Shown in pieces: positions 1-11,953 of a stretch of DNA of 64,000 nt. The position numbers and the translations under genes were made by a program. Source of the stretch: Raphanus sativus (taxonomy: Eukaryota; Streptophyta; Magnoliopsida; Brassicales; Brassicaceae); the NCBI RefSeq assembly GCF_000801105.2, contig NC_079517.1, positions 19,291,579 to 19,355,578 of the forward strand, in the 5' to 3' direction. Positions within the stretch are counted from its first letter, which is position 1; each line of letters starts with the position of its first letter. The notes under the pieces are model-generated. The model did no database searches, had not been told where the DNA came from, and worked only from the letters and a program-made list of their open reading frames with translations.

Positions 1-505
1 TATTTCGTTAACCAAGGGAAAATAGAGATATGTGTTGAAATCGTAGTTTAATTGTCGGATAATAGCTGTCTTTAACCGATCACGTCGTGTTGACAAAATC
101 TTATTGATCAGACGAGTTCGATGATTTTCCAGGTATAGGGAGCGATTCAGGCACTACCTCGGCCTTTTCGATCAAGCTCAACCACTGTTAGGATAATGTC
201 TGGCGCACATAAGGAATGGTGGAATTCCCTCGGAGAATACAGACAACAGCAAGTCTATCAGACAACAATTCTTTGGGGGAGTTTATAGTGGAAGAGGAAG
301 AAGAAGAGCGACTTTTACTTTTAGGAAGGGTTGAGATTGCAAACTAGGAATCGATCGAAGGAGGTTGTGAAGTACATAAACAAATTCGATTGATGTTATT
401 TTGAAAACGTTTTTTATTCATCGATATGATAGATTACAATGTTGAAAGAGAAAATGAGTGAAAACACATGCGAGAATAAATAAAAATGATAAGTTCAGCC
501 GACGA
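1..505. other. Left flank of the copia element, no gene seen
   Basis: No convincing coding region is visible. The segment and the sequence right of the copia element (from 4531) were once continuous, because the same 5-bp GACGA abuts both LTRs. Short motifs such as GGGGGAGTTTATAG near 275 resemble retroelement untranslated sequence, so the copia element may have landed in an older, unrecognised repeat. Confidence 0.4.
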
Positions 506-1127
506 TGTTGATGTAAAATATCAACCCTGAAGTAGTCGCTGACATAGTTGCTGAAAAAAACGTTTTGTTGAGTGATGAAGATCATGTGGAGTCGAGATGC
601 TGAGCTGGAGTCAACAGACTTGGAGAGCAAGAGAGTATCTTGGAGATATGGAAAGAGTAATAAACTTGAGAAGCAAGTTTATGACTTAAAAGGAAGAGGA
701 ATAAGTGCATTCCAAGAAAAGGAAAGTTGCACTTATTGTTATGGAAGATGTCCATATTCATGTTGCCTTGGAAACTAGGTTTTGGGAACATGGAGAATGA
801 CATAAAATAGCTATGGAGTCGTCTGTATGAAGACAGAGACACAGAGGCTGAGTTTATAGAGAGAGAGAGAAGCTCTTGGAAGTGTTCTGAATTGTGCTGA
901 AGCAGTAGCTGAAGTACTTGACGGAGGAGATATATAAGCGGTGTAGCTTAGGAATCTTTCAGTAGCGTGTCTTAGGGTGTTAACATTAGATGTGTAAAAG
1001 CTGAATTAAGCAGATCTTGTAATAGATTGTTTAAAGAAGATTCTAATAAGCATAGTGGTTGTTTGTTTTGTTGTGTCTCTCGGTTTACTTTCTGCAGTAT
1101 TATTAGGGTGCCCATTTTGTTCCAACA
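506..1127 (+). repeat. 5' LTR of the gag-only copia element
   Basis: 622 bases with TGTTG/CAACA ends. It contains a GAGAGAGAGAGAAG tract near 860 and a TATATAA motif near 932 that could act as promoter. It aligns with 3926-4530 but has several substitutions and small indels, for example AAAAAAACGTTTTG at about 556 where the 3' copy has a shorter sequence. The insertion is therefore not brand new. Confidence 0.9.
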
Positions 1128-1129
1128 AG

Positions 1130-1141
1130 TGGTATCAGAGC
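1130..1141 (+). other. Primer-binding site (initiator Met tRNA)
   Basis: TGGTATCAGAGC lies two bases after the 5' LTR. It is complementary to the 3' end of plant initiator-methionine tRNA, the standard primer of Ty1/copia elements. Confidence 0.88.
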
Positions 1142-1206
1142 GGGTCACCTAAGTTACTGGTGAGGATCCCAAAGGCAAGAGGAAAGAAGGAAAGATAGAG
1201 TACAGC

Positions 1207-3119
1207 ATGGTGGTTGAGTTTATGCTAGATCCAGAACAATATGGGCATTGGAAAGCAAAGATGAAGGCAAGCTTACAAAGTATTGATATGGATGTTTGGG
1301 CATCAGTAGAAGATGGCTATGAAGTTCCCAAAACAGTAGATAAAGAAGGTGTTGTGGTCAACAAACCATTGGCTAAATGGACAAAGCGTGAGAAGGATAT
1401 GTCAAGGCACAATGCAAAAGCTTTATTTGGTATTTTTACATCAGTCACAAAGAAGCAGTTAGATCTTATTCAAGGATGCAAGAATTCAAAAGAGGCGTGG
1501 GATATTCTGCAATTACACTTTGTAGGAACTGAGAAGGTTAAGAGCTTAAGGATGGATTTTCTCAAATCAAAATTTGAGAACTTGAAGATGAAAGAACATG
1601 AATCTGTATCAGATTTTAGTTCTCAACTCAGTGGGTTAGCACAAGAGGCTCATGTTCTGGGCATGGAATACAAGGACAAGAAACTGGTGAAGAAGTTTTT
1701 AAGGTGTCTACCAGAAAGATTCACAGCTTATAAGGCATCAATGTTTGTGTCTCTTGACATAGATAAATTAAGCTTTCATGAAGTTGTAGGGATGTTAAAA
1801 GCTCATGAGATGGAGCTTGATGACGTGAGAAATCATACTGAAGTGAATTTGGCAGTTGATGAAACAACAAGTCAAAAATCAGAGAATGAAGATGAGGTGA
1901 TCAAGATGATTCGCGTGCTTCACCAAGTACTACAGGAAATGATAAAAGGGCAAGGACATGAGAAAATTAGTTTGAGAAAGTGAAGACATGAAGCTGGCGA
2001 ACAATGTGTCAATACAGAGGTGCAATGTTGCAAATGCAGAGGATATGGACACTTCAAAAGGGAGTGTCCAACTTACAAGAGACTAAGATTCAAAAGTTTT
2101 GAGGGCAATAAATTTGGTAATGCTCAGAACAAATATGACAATTTACTGAAGCAAAAGAATAACAATGACGTCAAGAATGAATCTGATATTGATTCAGATG
2201 ATAGTGAAGAGTTAAAGAACTTGGTGGCGTTTACAACTTTTGAGTCTGGTTCTAAGATGATATCTGCGGCGGGATCTGCATCAGCATCTGTGACAGGGGC
2301 TTCATGTGGAAGTGATGATGATGATGGGGATTTTGATCTTGCTGAGAATTCTGGAAAACTGTATGAGAATTGGCTCAAACAGGTTGAGGCGAATTCAGAG
2401 TTGACAAAGGAGAAGGTCAAGCTAGAAGCTCAAGTTGTTGAAGCACTTAAGTATGCTTCAGAGAAAGAAGAAGAAGCACGACAGATTAATGCTCAACTTG
2501 TAGAGACTCAGAAGGGTTTGAAGATGCTGAATGGTGGGACGAAGCAGCTAGATCATCTTCTCGGTATTGGGAAAAGTGATCGATGTGGCCTTGCATATCA
2601 AGGAAAAAGTTCTACAGCTAAAGGTATTTTTGTATCAGTAGGAAAAACTAGGGTTTTAGCTACGTCTACTACAAGACCATGGGTTAAAGTGTCTGCAAAG
2701 AAGACATCCAATGGAAAGACTACAATGAAGACTGTAACTGATGTGAAGAACGCGACTGCTACACGTACTGCTACGGTGACTGCTCCAGAGAGAGTTTCTA
2801 GATTGAAGAGTGCAACTCAACGGAAGTTTCGGCCTGTTTGTCATCATTGTGGTGTTATTGGGCACATTAGCCAAGGTGTTACAAGTTATTGAGGGAGAAG
2901 AACCAAACGGTGTAAGCTTATGGTATGAGGAGACATGGTCCTATATGTTATTCTTGTGGAGTTCAAGGACATATTCGACGTGAGTGTTTCAAGTCTGTTC
3001 AAAAGGCTAATCATGGAGGGTTTGGGCTCAGGAATAAGTGGTCTAGGAGATTTGATCACTATGGAGATGGTGGAATGAGATTTCCTCCTTACTTTGGAGG
3101 ATATAAATCTTCATATTAG
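1207..3119 (+). pseudogene. Broken copia gag with three zinc knuckles
   Basis: This is the structural protein of the element, which would build the virus-like particle. The first stretch (1207-1983, 258 residues) is the UBN2/DUF4219-type copia gag core, with motifs such as YGHWKAKMKASLQ and NSKEAWDILQLHFVG. A single in-frame TGA at 1981-1983 splits it from 1984-2892, which is in the same frame and opens with a C-x2-C-x4-H-x4-C knuckle (CCKCRGYGHFKREC). An acidic and coiled-coil-like stretch follows, then a second knuckle (CHHCGVIGHI) that loses its last Cys at a frameshift near 2870. The third knuckle (CYSCGVQGHIRREC) is in another frame at 2925-3119. Three knuckles is more than the single one usual for copia gag. 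As it stands the gene cannot give a full-length protein. Confidence 0.82.
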
Positions 3120-3925
3120 TTTTTGACCATGATGTGACTCATAGGGGGAGAATGAAGACGTGGTTTTCGATCTAGAGGTGATGAGTTCACATACATAGTC
3201 AAAAAGGGGGAGATAAGTATTAGTTCGCGGAGTACTACAGGAGGTAGTACGTAACATGTTACATGAAGCTGGAGTTATATTAGAGTACGTGTGTTGATTG
3301 CCTGAGCTTGGAAAAGGAAAGAAGATACGTGCCTTATAAGAAAGATAGACCTCGTAGAATAAAGAGAGATGTTTCCTTAGTGTGTGTTACTGCTTGATGT
3401 CGAAGCAGTGTTTGAAGTAGTTCATAATGGAGTCCGATGAGGACTTAGTTTTATGGCATTGGAGTTGACGTTCTGTGTGGTGGAGTTAGCCATCGTGTGG
3501 AGCTCGTGGTGAGCGTGTGGTGCGTTGAAAATAACGTGCTCTTGGTGTCACTGGTGTGCGTTAGGTGCTAACGTACTTGGTGAAGTACTTCCGAGAAGTG
3601 GAAGATTGAAGCATATACTCTGGGGGAGTTTTTTCTCTAAGGCTTGACATTTAAGCATCTGTGTTTTAGCTTAGTATGCAATCAAGCAGGGAGAGAAAGG
3701 TGACGTTCTGATACAAGGAGTGCATATCTCGTGGAGGAGAAGAGTATGGTGAATGACGTCCTGATGTAGATTGTGCTTATCTCATGGGGGAGAAAAATAT
3801 GGTGTGGTGCATATCTCGTGGGGGAGAAAAACACAATAAGCATGGAAGCTTCCAGGTGGGAAACATGGTTGTTGAACCAGAACGGTATTGTGCTTGATTG
3901 GCACACAAAGCTAAAAGAGGGAGAT
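3120..3925 (+). other. Non-coding 3' interior of the copia element with polypurine tract
   Basis: No pol domain is recognisable in any frame here. Between about 3718 and 3835 the motif GTGCATATCTCGTGGGGGAG recurs three times in slightly varied form, each time ending in a purine run, so it looks like a repeated polypurine-tract region. The tract adjoining the LTR is AAAAGAGGGAGAT at 3913-3925, the probable plus-strand priming site. Confidence 0.7.
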
Positions 3926-4530
3926 TGTTGATGTAAAATGTCAACCCTGAAGTAGTCACTGACGTAGTTGCTGAAGGAGACTGAGTGATGAAGACCATGT
4001 GGAGTCGAGATGCTGAGCTGGAGTTAACAGACTTGGAGAGCAAGAGAGTATCTTGGAGATATGGAAAGAGTCGTAAATTTGAGAAGCAAGTTTATGACTT
4101 AAAAATAAGAGGAATAAATGCATTCCAAGAAAAGGAAAGTTGCACTTATTGTTATGGAAGATGTCCATATTCATGTTGCCTTGGAAACTAGGTTTTGGTA
4201 ACATGGAGAATGATATAAAATAGCTATGGAATCGTCTGTATGAAGACAGAGACACAGAGGCTGAGTTTATAGAGAGAGAGAAGCTCTTGAAAGTGTTTCG
4301 AGTTGTGCTGAAGCAGTAGCTGAAGTACTTGACGGAGGAGATATATAAATGGTGTGGCTTAGGAATCTTTCAGTAGCGTGTGTTAGGGTGTTAACACTAG
4401 ACGTGTAAAAGCTGAATTAAGCAGATCTTGTAATAGATTGTTTAAAGAAGATTCTAATAAGCATAGTGGTTGCTTGTGTCTCTCGGTTTACTTTCTGCAG
4501 TACTATTGGGGTGCCCCTTTTATTCCAACA
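3926..4530 (+). repeat. 3' LTR of the gag-only copia element
   Basis: 605 bases with the same TGTTG/CAACA ends as the 5' copy, followed directly by the GACGA target-site duplication. It lacks a few short segments present in the 5' LTR. Confidence 0.9.
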
Positions 4531-4599
4531 GACGAGAGTAAAGAGGAAACCCTAACTCGACGTCAATATGTCTGAATGTGTGTTTCTCTCTCAAGTACT

Positions 4600-4778
4600 T
4601 GTCTTTGGATTGATCGAATTTTTTCTTTAGGTCCTTGGCTTTGGACTGGTCGAGTTTTTTCTTCAAATCATTGGCTTTGGATCGGTCGACATTTTCTTTA
4701 AGTCCTTAGCTTTGTATCAGTCGAGCTATTTTCTTAACTCTTCGACTTTGTATCGGTCGAAGTTTTTCCTTAAATTCC
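4600..4778 (+). repeat. Degenerate minisatellite, about 36 bp x 5
   Basis: Five successive units share the pattern CTTTGGATCGGTCGA, then a T-rich stretch, then CTTAAGTCC. They start near 4600, 4636, 4672, 4707 and 4741. A looser sixth copy follows near 4779, and the core CTTGTCTTTGGAT returns near 4907. The units differ by several bases each, so the array is old. Confidence 0.7.
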
Positions 4779-5900
4779 CGGTTTTGGAGTCAAAAGGCTG
4801 ATTGCGCAACAATCACTTTGCAAGGTTAGAAACATGGAGTCTTTGTAATGTGGTTCTTTTCTTCATTATTTCAAGTTCAAGATGGACTGCCGGATGCATC
4901 CAACGTCCTTGTCTTTGGATTTGTGATTATTGTTCATAGGTCGGCATATGTTGCCAAGTTACTGTCCATTGGTGCCAATTTCCTTTTGAGCGTACATAAA
5001 TTTTGTGCTTGAGACTCTTCTTTGGAACATGACGAGGGTCCGGCAGTGAACATATTGATGCGCCTTTATATTCACGACCTCTCTTTTCTAGGGCAGTTAT
5101 CTCGATTCTCGACCAACTTTGTATCCATGCTGCTTGTGTTTCTCTTCTCATTAACATTGTCTCATTAGCTTTAAATGATTCTGTTTAAATTTCATTTGAG
5201 TAGCTATTTATATGGTTATTTTTCTTTATTATTTTTGTTTTCCTTTTTCAAGATTTAATTTCATTTTAGGTTGACTAAATAACCTAATACTGCTGTTGCT
5301 GTTGATGGTTTTAGTGTGTCTATGATTTGTTTTTCTTATGGCTGTATAAATCTCTTAGTTAGTTTGTATATAGATCACATATTAACCAAACTAAGAATAA
5401 CCATCAAAAGTCAAATCAAAGACGCAAGTAAATACTTGTGAAGCCCATATATAATCCACATTCAAAAGTAAATTTTATTTTAGCTCCATATAATGTAAAT
5501 ACTTGTGTAGTACATTGAAATATAGGAATTACTTATATTTAAATTTTGGTTTATGTTTATTTTATTATATTTAGAAATTTATTACTTTGATTCAGAACTA
5601 CACATGACTACTTTCACAAGTCTCACGTCACGTCAGAATACACTTGAAGTTCAATTAAATTATGTTTTTACTTGGTGAATCTTTTGATGTTCTCAAATGA
5701 ACTCACTGCATGAGAAGCTGATGTTGCACTACTATGTGTACACAAACCAGAAGCACACCAAACTAAGTAATAAAAAAGAACCAAAATCGAAATGTACTTA
5801 TTTTCCTTGTCAAAAGAATCGTTGTTGCTCTCTGAAACAGAAATTTTTGGATTTTTTATCAGCATTGAATCCATAATCCCAACAACTCATTTTTTTCTCT
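4779..5900. other. Intergenic; possible degraded coding scrap on minus strand
   Basis: A minus-strand open stretch at 4927-5157 has no start or splice context I can defend, and its product is not recognised. The rest is AT-rich with no gene, RNA or terminal repeat that I can name. Confidence 0.3.
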
Positions 5901-5919
5901 AACAACACATTCTGCTGTT

Positions 5920-7400
5920 TTTGGACTATGCTTACCTTTCTCCATTGTTGTTACAGGATGGTTCAACCAAAACATCTTTAGGGACTAACACACCTTGACT
6001 AAACTCATAGTAATCTCTGATACTGCGTAGTTCCAGAAACCACTTGAGAGACCATTCCAAACGCTCGTTTACAAAAATATAAAGCTTCTCACAGCTAAAG
6101 AGCATCCCAAATCTGCCATTGGAACAATCTCATGAACTGGTTCCTTCTTAGCAAGGATCCTGATGCCGGAAAAATTATAAGGAAGTGCTACTTATTTTAT
6201 CCAACCTTCGAATCGATCATCCACGTACCTGGCTGATTTTGTATCACCGGATTTTGACTATTGCCCTTTTCCCTGTGGAGATATCCAACACAGACACACA
6301 CATTAACACTTGAGTGTTTGTTTGCATTTTAGAAATTTCAATTATATTAAGGCAAAAGCAAAATTTACTTAAATTTCTGTCGAGTCAGAAATTGATTGAT
6401 CTCATCTCTTTGTAAAGTTTTTCTTTACACGTTGCCAAAACTTTCAGATCTTTGGCTAATATTTCAATAACTTTTGCTTTGTCATTTCTGAAACAAACAT
6501 AAAAAACAGTATCATTAGCTCAAAGAAGAAAAAACCAAATCATATATTCAAGAAAAAAAAATAAAAGAATAAATAATTCCAATCTGGAGCTTCAAGATAC
6601 CTTGGCTTCCTAATCTCAAAGAAAATTTCCATTATCATCGACCTTATCAACCCTGAGAGATAGATCATAACTTCGTCCCACCCACAACAATACTTTTCTT
6701 GCGACATACTACTATCAGAAAAGAACCAGAATCCTGCTCCAGTCTAACACCACCACAACACCAAATTATAAAATTGTTCAAACAAAGATACTAAAACAAA
6801 ATCACCATCTCAAGCTCCGTAGAAACTAACAAAAATTTTATATGGACAAGATGAAACTGAATCCAAAAACTGATCCAATAAAATCAAACGCAAAAGAGAA
6901 CGCCAGAAGTCACTTAAATTACAAATTTTGCTACCGTGAATTTTTTTTTAAAAGTCTATAATTGAGAGGATTAACTGGATGATTCACGGAAGAGGATGTA
7001 CCTTTTTATAGTTGAAGATTGAAAGAAAGGGAGTAAAGAGGGCATGCATTCATTGATGATTGCATTAAATACGACGTTTGGATTCAGCATGATTCTGTAA
7101 CGTTTTGCCGATTTTTTGGTGTGAACCGAAGAAAAGAGAGATGAACTGAAGAAGAACGTAGACGGAGAAAAAGGTGTGTTTGCTAACCATAACTTTATAA
7201 AGATGGCCCAAATTTGTGTAGCATAAAGACCCATACAGAATTAGAACAATACCCAATATTAAGCCCATCACGAAACAAATCAAATGAAACGATGAGTTTA
7301 ATTTACGGGACACGTATCGCATAGATAAAAACCGACTTTCCTAGGTGGAATCTAATGTGGCATCACGTAGAGAGAGGAAACATTTTTTTTTAATAATAGA
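5920..7400 (-). mobile_element. Probable Helitron 5' part with degraded captured sequence
   Basis: Read on the minus strand, the block begins ATCTATTATTAAAA at 7401-7388, the usual Brassicaceae Helitron 5' start (host A, then TC). A leader with GGGCTTAATATTGGG follows, then a decayed exon-like stretch. At about 6110-5960 on the minus strand an open segment reads WSLKWFLELRSIRDYYEFSQGV, of unknown family, and near 6670-6600 another reads VDKVDDNGNFLFEIRKP. I could not find the 3' hairpin and CTAG end, so the left boundary is a guess. Confidence 0.4.
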
Positions 7401-8378
7401 TTCTTGCGTTATTGGATTATATTTGAAATCATTTTTCTAAAATACTTTAGTTTATAATGTTATTTAATTTACTAATTTTCTAATTTTATTAAATATTTTT
7501 GTTATTGGATTTTTGATGTATTTCATGGTAATTGTATTTGAAACGAATTTAATTGAGAATTTAATTATAAAAAGTAAATAGCCAATTCTTAAGTTTAAAA
7601 TTAGGATTTGAAGAGAATTCTTTATAACATTTATTTATTAGAATTCAAATTTATTGATAGGATAGATTTAGAAATGTAATATCCGTTATCAATATATATT
7701 ATCCTTTTGAGGAAATGAAAAGAGTATATTATTTTCTGTAATCCATATTATAATAGAAGAACTTTTTTATATATTCTGATATAGTTTTACTATATAAAAA
7801 TAATTTTTTAAGTAGAGTTTTTTCTCTTTTAATATGACTTTATTTGTCTGGTGTGGAAATGATTATAACTTTGTTATTTTTATCAGTAAAAATTTTGTTC
7901 TTTCTTTGTGCATTTTATATAAAGATTCAAAAAGTTCATAAAATATAAAGGAATTGGTTTCTATCAAATTTAACTTATATTCTTTTGAAATCTAAAATGA
8001 AAAACGGACAAATGCATTAAAATCATCATCAAATCATTTAAATACTTCAAAATCTATTATTATGTCTTCAATTGAATTATTTTAAAATCAATTAAATTAT
8101 TGAATCTAATACCGCCTCCTAAATGTGACACATATTACACAGTTTATCTCCTTTTCTATTACATCCACCTAACTTTACCAGCAGCAACAATTTTTTTTTC
8201 CTTCCCCTTGATATTATATACCTCATAAGATGAATAGCTTTTTGCCACTAGATGTACATGTTGTGTAGAGAGCGAAAGAGCATTAACCGACTTGTTGATG
8301 GTAAAGCTTCCATCACCATTTCAAACCTAATTTCATCTAGAAGGTCCTTTGCTATTTCATTCGACAAGAAAAAGGTAC
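7401..8378. other. AT-rich intergenic stretch
   Basis: Strongly AT-rich, with no open frame with coding character and no clear repeat ends. It probably holds the downstream region of the minus-strand gene at 8379-8943. Confidence 0.4.
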
Positions 8379-8943
8379 TTAAAACCAGCGACAATCCAAC
8401 ATAATACCATCAGGATCGCCTCCCTCGTATAGGGCCGTATCGATATCCTCGTCAGATTCTTCATAGTCTTCATCGTTTATGTCAGGTTCTTCGTAGTCTT
8501 CATTGTTTGTGTCTATAGCAGGATCATTCTTATTCAACCAAGAGTCATCATCCTACAAATTCACTCTCCAGCTTCTCTAAAATCTCAAACAAACAATAGA
8601 TGACATCAAATGTTAGAGAAAATAAAATTTAGAGACTTGCCATTGCCATAACATTGGTGTCATCACTGGAGTATTCTTCAAATGCGGGTATTTACCTATG
8701 TCAGTGATCTCCTCAGGAGAGAAGAACTTGGTCTCACAATTCTTGATGACACTTCTTTCAAAAAAAAACTTGATTACACTTAAGCACAAGAACCTTATTG
8801 TAGACTGATATTTCTAAGATCTACAGTTGATATTTAGGTTGATGAAATCAGGCTGTGAAGGAGTTCTTTAGAATCAACTCACTAAAGCTGTAAAAATGGG
8901 GAACAAGCCTTACCTCAGTGCCAGTGGTTGCATATTCAGCCAT
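8379..8943 (-). CDS. Small acidic protein, three exons, function unknown
   Basis: I assembled this gene by eye. On the minus strand, exon 1 is 8943-8914 (ATG, MAEYATTGTE) with donor GTAAGG. Exon 2 is 8768-8637, after an acceptor AG at 8770-8769, and contains ERSVIKNCETKFFSPEEI and KYPHLKNTPVMTPML. Exon 3 is 8552-8379, after TTTGTAG, with DDDSWLNKNDPAIDT, a run rich in Asp/Glu/Tyr, and the C-terminus MLDCRWF before TAA. All three joints are phase 0 and give 111 residues with no stop. That agreement is the main reason to believe it. The acidic C-terminal half suggests a nuclear or interaction role, but I do not recognise the family. The exon 2 acceptor lies before a run of nine T, which is unusual. 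It could also be a gene fragment moved by a transposon, since a LINE remnant lies just upstream. Confidence 0.5.
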
Positions 8944-9189
8944 TCAAGAAGATGCTTCTTATGAGATATGCTTCAGATATGGTTCAATTTTTATGTTCTG
9001 TGGGAATTAAAACCTTCAACTTATTTGAAAAAATTGTTTGCTCATGCTGTATCTAGAAAAAGTAAGTTCCTCCTGAACTCCCTGTAATGCTTATGCGTTA
9101 GTATTTTCAGTAAAGTTTGTACTAACTGATTTTTTTTGCTTTTGAATACTTTACTAAATAGCCTACCCATTGATATTGTCTTAAATTCC

Positions 9190-10410
9190 TCATATATTAC
9201 ATCACCCAAATGAGCGCTTCAACTTCTGAATAAGTAGTGATAAACTCGTCCTTGTGTTTCTTGCCCCATAAGACCATCAAAACCTTTAAGAGTATTATAC
9301 CAACCTTGGCAAGAATAAATATCATTTTCCTTCCATGATTCATTCGTGAAACACTGTCTTTCCGGTATTTGAGGCAACACTGTAACCTTCAGCTTCCTCG
9401 TTAGTGTAACCCTCTGAGTTATCGATGCTTGGGCCTCCCACCAAATCAATGATTCAGTTTCTGCCAATTTTAATGAATCTTTGGGATCCACATCTATGAT
9501 ACTGAAAACTTTGTTATTTCTGAACTTCCAAATATACCATAAAATCTATGTAAAATGGTGATCATCCATTAAGGAGATACCCTCCCGTACATGAAATCGA
9601 TGTTCATGTTAAGTAATTGTGTGGGGAAATTATTTGGATTTGACGGGATCCTTGATTATGCTTAGACTTGAACTGCCGGTGGATATTCAAAGAGCACATG
9701 ATTTGTTGACTCCTCAGCCGCACCAAGATCATGCACAATGTGTATTCCTTTGAATCCCTCTTGCTCGCAGATTTTTTGTTACCAAAATACATCTTGACAC
9801 AATATGCCAAAAATACTTTATATTTGGTGGGCATCTTATTTTCAAAGAAAAATCTTTGAAAGGAGTGATATTTGGTCCATAAAATTGCATTGGTTCCTCT
9901 CTGTCTGGATATACCCGTTCTACCTGTATTAACCCGATTTCACCGTATACATGCCGTTGTTGGTGAAATGCCATCCATCTTGATCAGCCATTTGAAACCG
10001 ACTCAATGTTATAATTTTAATAATCTTCACATCATGCCCATCTACTAACGATCCGATTGTTTGAGTATTCCACGTACGTGAAGTAGCATTGATGAAAGAG
10101 TCCATTTTAAGAACAGGAAAAATGTTACTATGAAGTTGACTTTTGTTTATTAGTCTCGGGCAAGTGGTTGAGAACCAAAGATCATTTCATACTGAAATAG
10201 AGGATCTTTATTCCATCTATTTGATTAGTTCTCTGTTAACCAAATATTTCTCAAATACAATATTGTTCAATCCATACGACTGCGAATACAAACGAATTGG
10301 TTTTAGTGGTGAATCATTCCTGAAATATATCTTTAAAAACTCGTAAGAATAAAATTTGAGAATATAGTTGGCATTATCTTCTCTCTCTGACATCAATAAC
10401 AATGCTAAGT
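9190..10410 (-). mobile_element. Decayed LINE (Ta11-like non-LTR retrotransposon), 3' part
   Basis: On the minus strand the pieces run in the order expected for the C-terminal end of a plant LINE ORF2. First is a TLSRFQMADQDGWHF...YTVKSGY-like stretch (about 10020-9910). Next is the zf-RVT zinc-binding region with KIRCPPNIKYFWHIVSRCI and NLRARGIQ (9880-9729). Last is the linker into the RNase H (RVT_3) domain with CFTNESWKENDIYSCQGWY (9350-9280). Frames shift between the pieces and stops are present, so it is dead. The reverse-transcriptase core is not seen here. Confidence 0.75.
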
Positions 10411-10453
10411 TTTCTTAATATTTAGTTTGATGTATTTATAATAAAAATATCCC

Positions 10454-11395
10454 CTAGACTATATTTGAGAAGTGATTTTACCATATGTCTTCTCTACAAT
10501 CATTCTCACAAAAATAATATGACATGGCTACTAAAATTGATGACATGTCTTATAGATTAACATGACATGGAAAATTATATTTAATGTTAATTTATATTTT
10601 TGGTAAACTTTTTAAAATATGGTAATAACTCATATATTACATTTATTTTCGATTTATATTTTTGGACTTTTTTAAAATACGGTAATAACTCATAAATCAT
10701 TATTAAAATAAATATATTCAAATATGGCATTTCAAATTTAGAAATATCATTTAAATTAAAAATATTTTTTTTAAAATATATATATATGTATATTTAGAAA
10801 ACTATAAAAATTAAATCATAAAATCAAATTAAATCGTAAAATCATTAGTTTCTTATATATATCTACAGATTTTATAAATATTTTTTAATTTTAATTTCTT
10901 AAAAATTATGAAATTTTACATCTCATAGACTATATTTGAGAAGTGATTTTGCCACATGTCTTCTCTACAATCATTTTCATAAAATAATATGACATTACTA
11001 CTAAAAATGATGACATGTCTTATAGATTAATATGGCATAGATAATTATATTTAATGTTAATTTATATTTTTGGTAAACTTTTTAAAATATGGTAATAACT
11101 CATATATTACATTTTTATTGTCGATTTATATTTTTGGACTTTTTTAAAATATGCTAATAACTCATAAATCATCATTAAAATAAATATATTCAATTATGGC
11201 ATTTCAAATTTCGAAATATCATTTAAATTAAAAATATTTCAAAAATATACATATTTTTAGAAAATTATAAAATTAAATCATAAAATTAAATTAAATCATA
11301 AAATCATTAGTTTCTTATATATATCTACAGATTTTATAAATATTGTTTAATTTTAATTTTGACAATTATGCAATTTTACATATTTATTTAATATA
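10454..11395. repeat. Tandem duplication, about 471 bp x 2, AT-rich
   Basis: The stretch beginning CTAGACTATATTTGAGAAG at 10454 returns at about 10925, with the same order of motifs in each copy: TGTCTTCTCTACAATCA, GATGACATGTCTTATAGATT, TTTTTGGTAAAC, and AAATCATTAGTTTCTTATAT near the end. The copies differ by scattered substitutions and short indels. No coding sequence is present; this is probably transposon-derived. Confidence 0.8.
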
Positions 11396-11953
11396 TTTAA
11401 TTAAAATAAATAGATAGAAAAATCTACCTAAGATTATAATTTTAAATATATACATGCATATTTTTAAATATAATTCAAAATAAACAAAATTATTTTTATC
11501 TTAGTTTTAATGTTCAGTTAAATCAAATTTATATTAAAATATTGATAAGAAAAATAAAATTTATAATATTAATAAAAAATTAAATATAATTTATATTTAT
11601 CTGTTAAAAATATTTTAAATTTTTTTTTACTGCACATGGTGCAGGAAAACACCTATTAAAACAATAATATGCAGACATAATAAAATAATTATATTTTTAA
11701 TTTTAATTAATCAATTTAGTTCGGTTGAAAATATGAAGATTTAACCAAAAAAAAACAATTTAAAAAGAAAAAACAACAAAAAGGTTTGTGTATACTGTAT
11801 AGGAAAGGTCGGCGAGAACCCTCTTGACGACTCAGAGTCTCAACGCCTAACTTAAAAAGGGCTTAGGGTTTTGGCTTCTACAAAAAGAAAAAAAAGAAAA
11901 AGTGTCCGCAATTACACACAGAGAGAAGAAGGGAAACTCTGAGATCGGAAACA
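11396..11953 (+). promoter_or_regulatory. Upstream region of TOM7 with a telo-box
   Basis: AT-rich to about 11790, then the base composition changes and a C/G-containing leader begins. TTAGGGTTTT at 11863-11872 is a telo-box (AAACCCTAA on the other strand), a motif common in plant promoters of housekeeping and organelle-related genes. No clean TATA box is visible, which fits a housekeeping promoter. Confidence 0.5.

Larger units (their letters stand above)
506..4530 (+). mobile_element. Gag-only Ty1/copia-type LTR retrotransposon (non-autonomous)
   Basis: This is a structurally complete LTR element of about 4.0 kb. Two similar LTRs (506-1127 and 3926-4530) both begin TGTTG and end CAACA. They are flanked by the 5-bp direct repeat GACGA at 501-505 and 4531-4535. 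Next to the 5' LTR is TGGTATCAGAGC, the usual plant primer-binding site for initiator-Met tRNA, and before the 3' LTR is a purine-rich tract. The interior codes only for a gag-like protein with zinc knuckles. There is no trace of protease, integrase, reverse transcriptase or RNase H in the roughly 800 bases after gag. It would therefore need enzymes from a partner element. It resembles the TR-GAG class of plant non-autonomous elements; the class assignment is inference. Confidence 0.9.
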
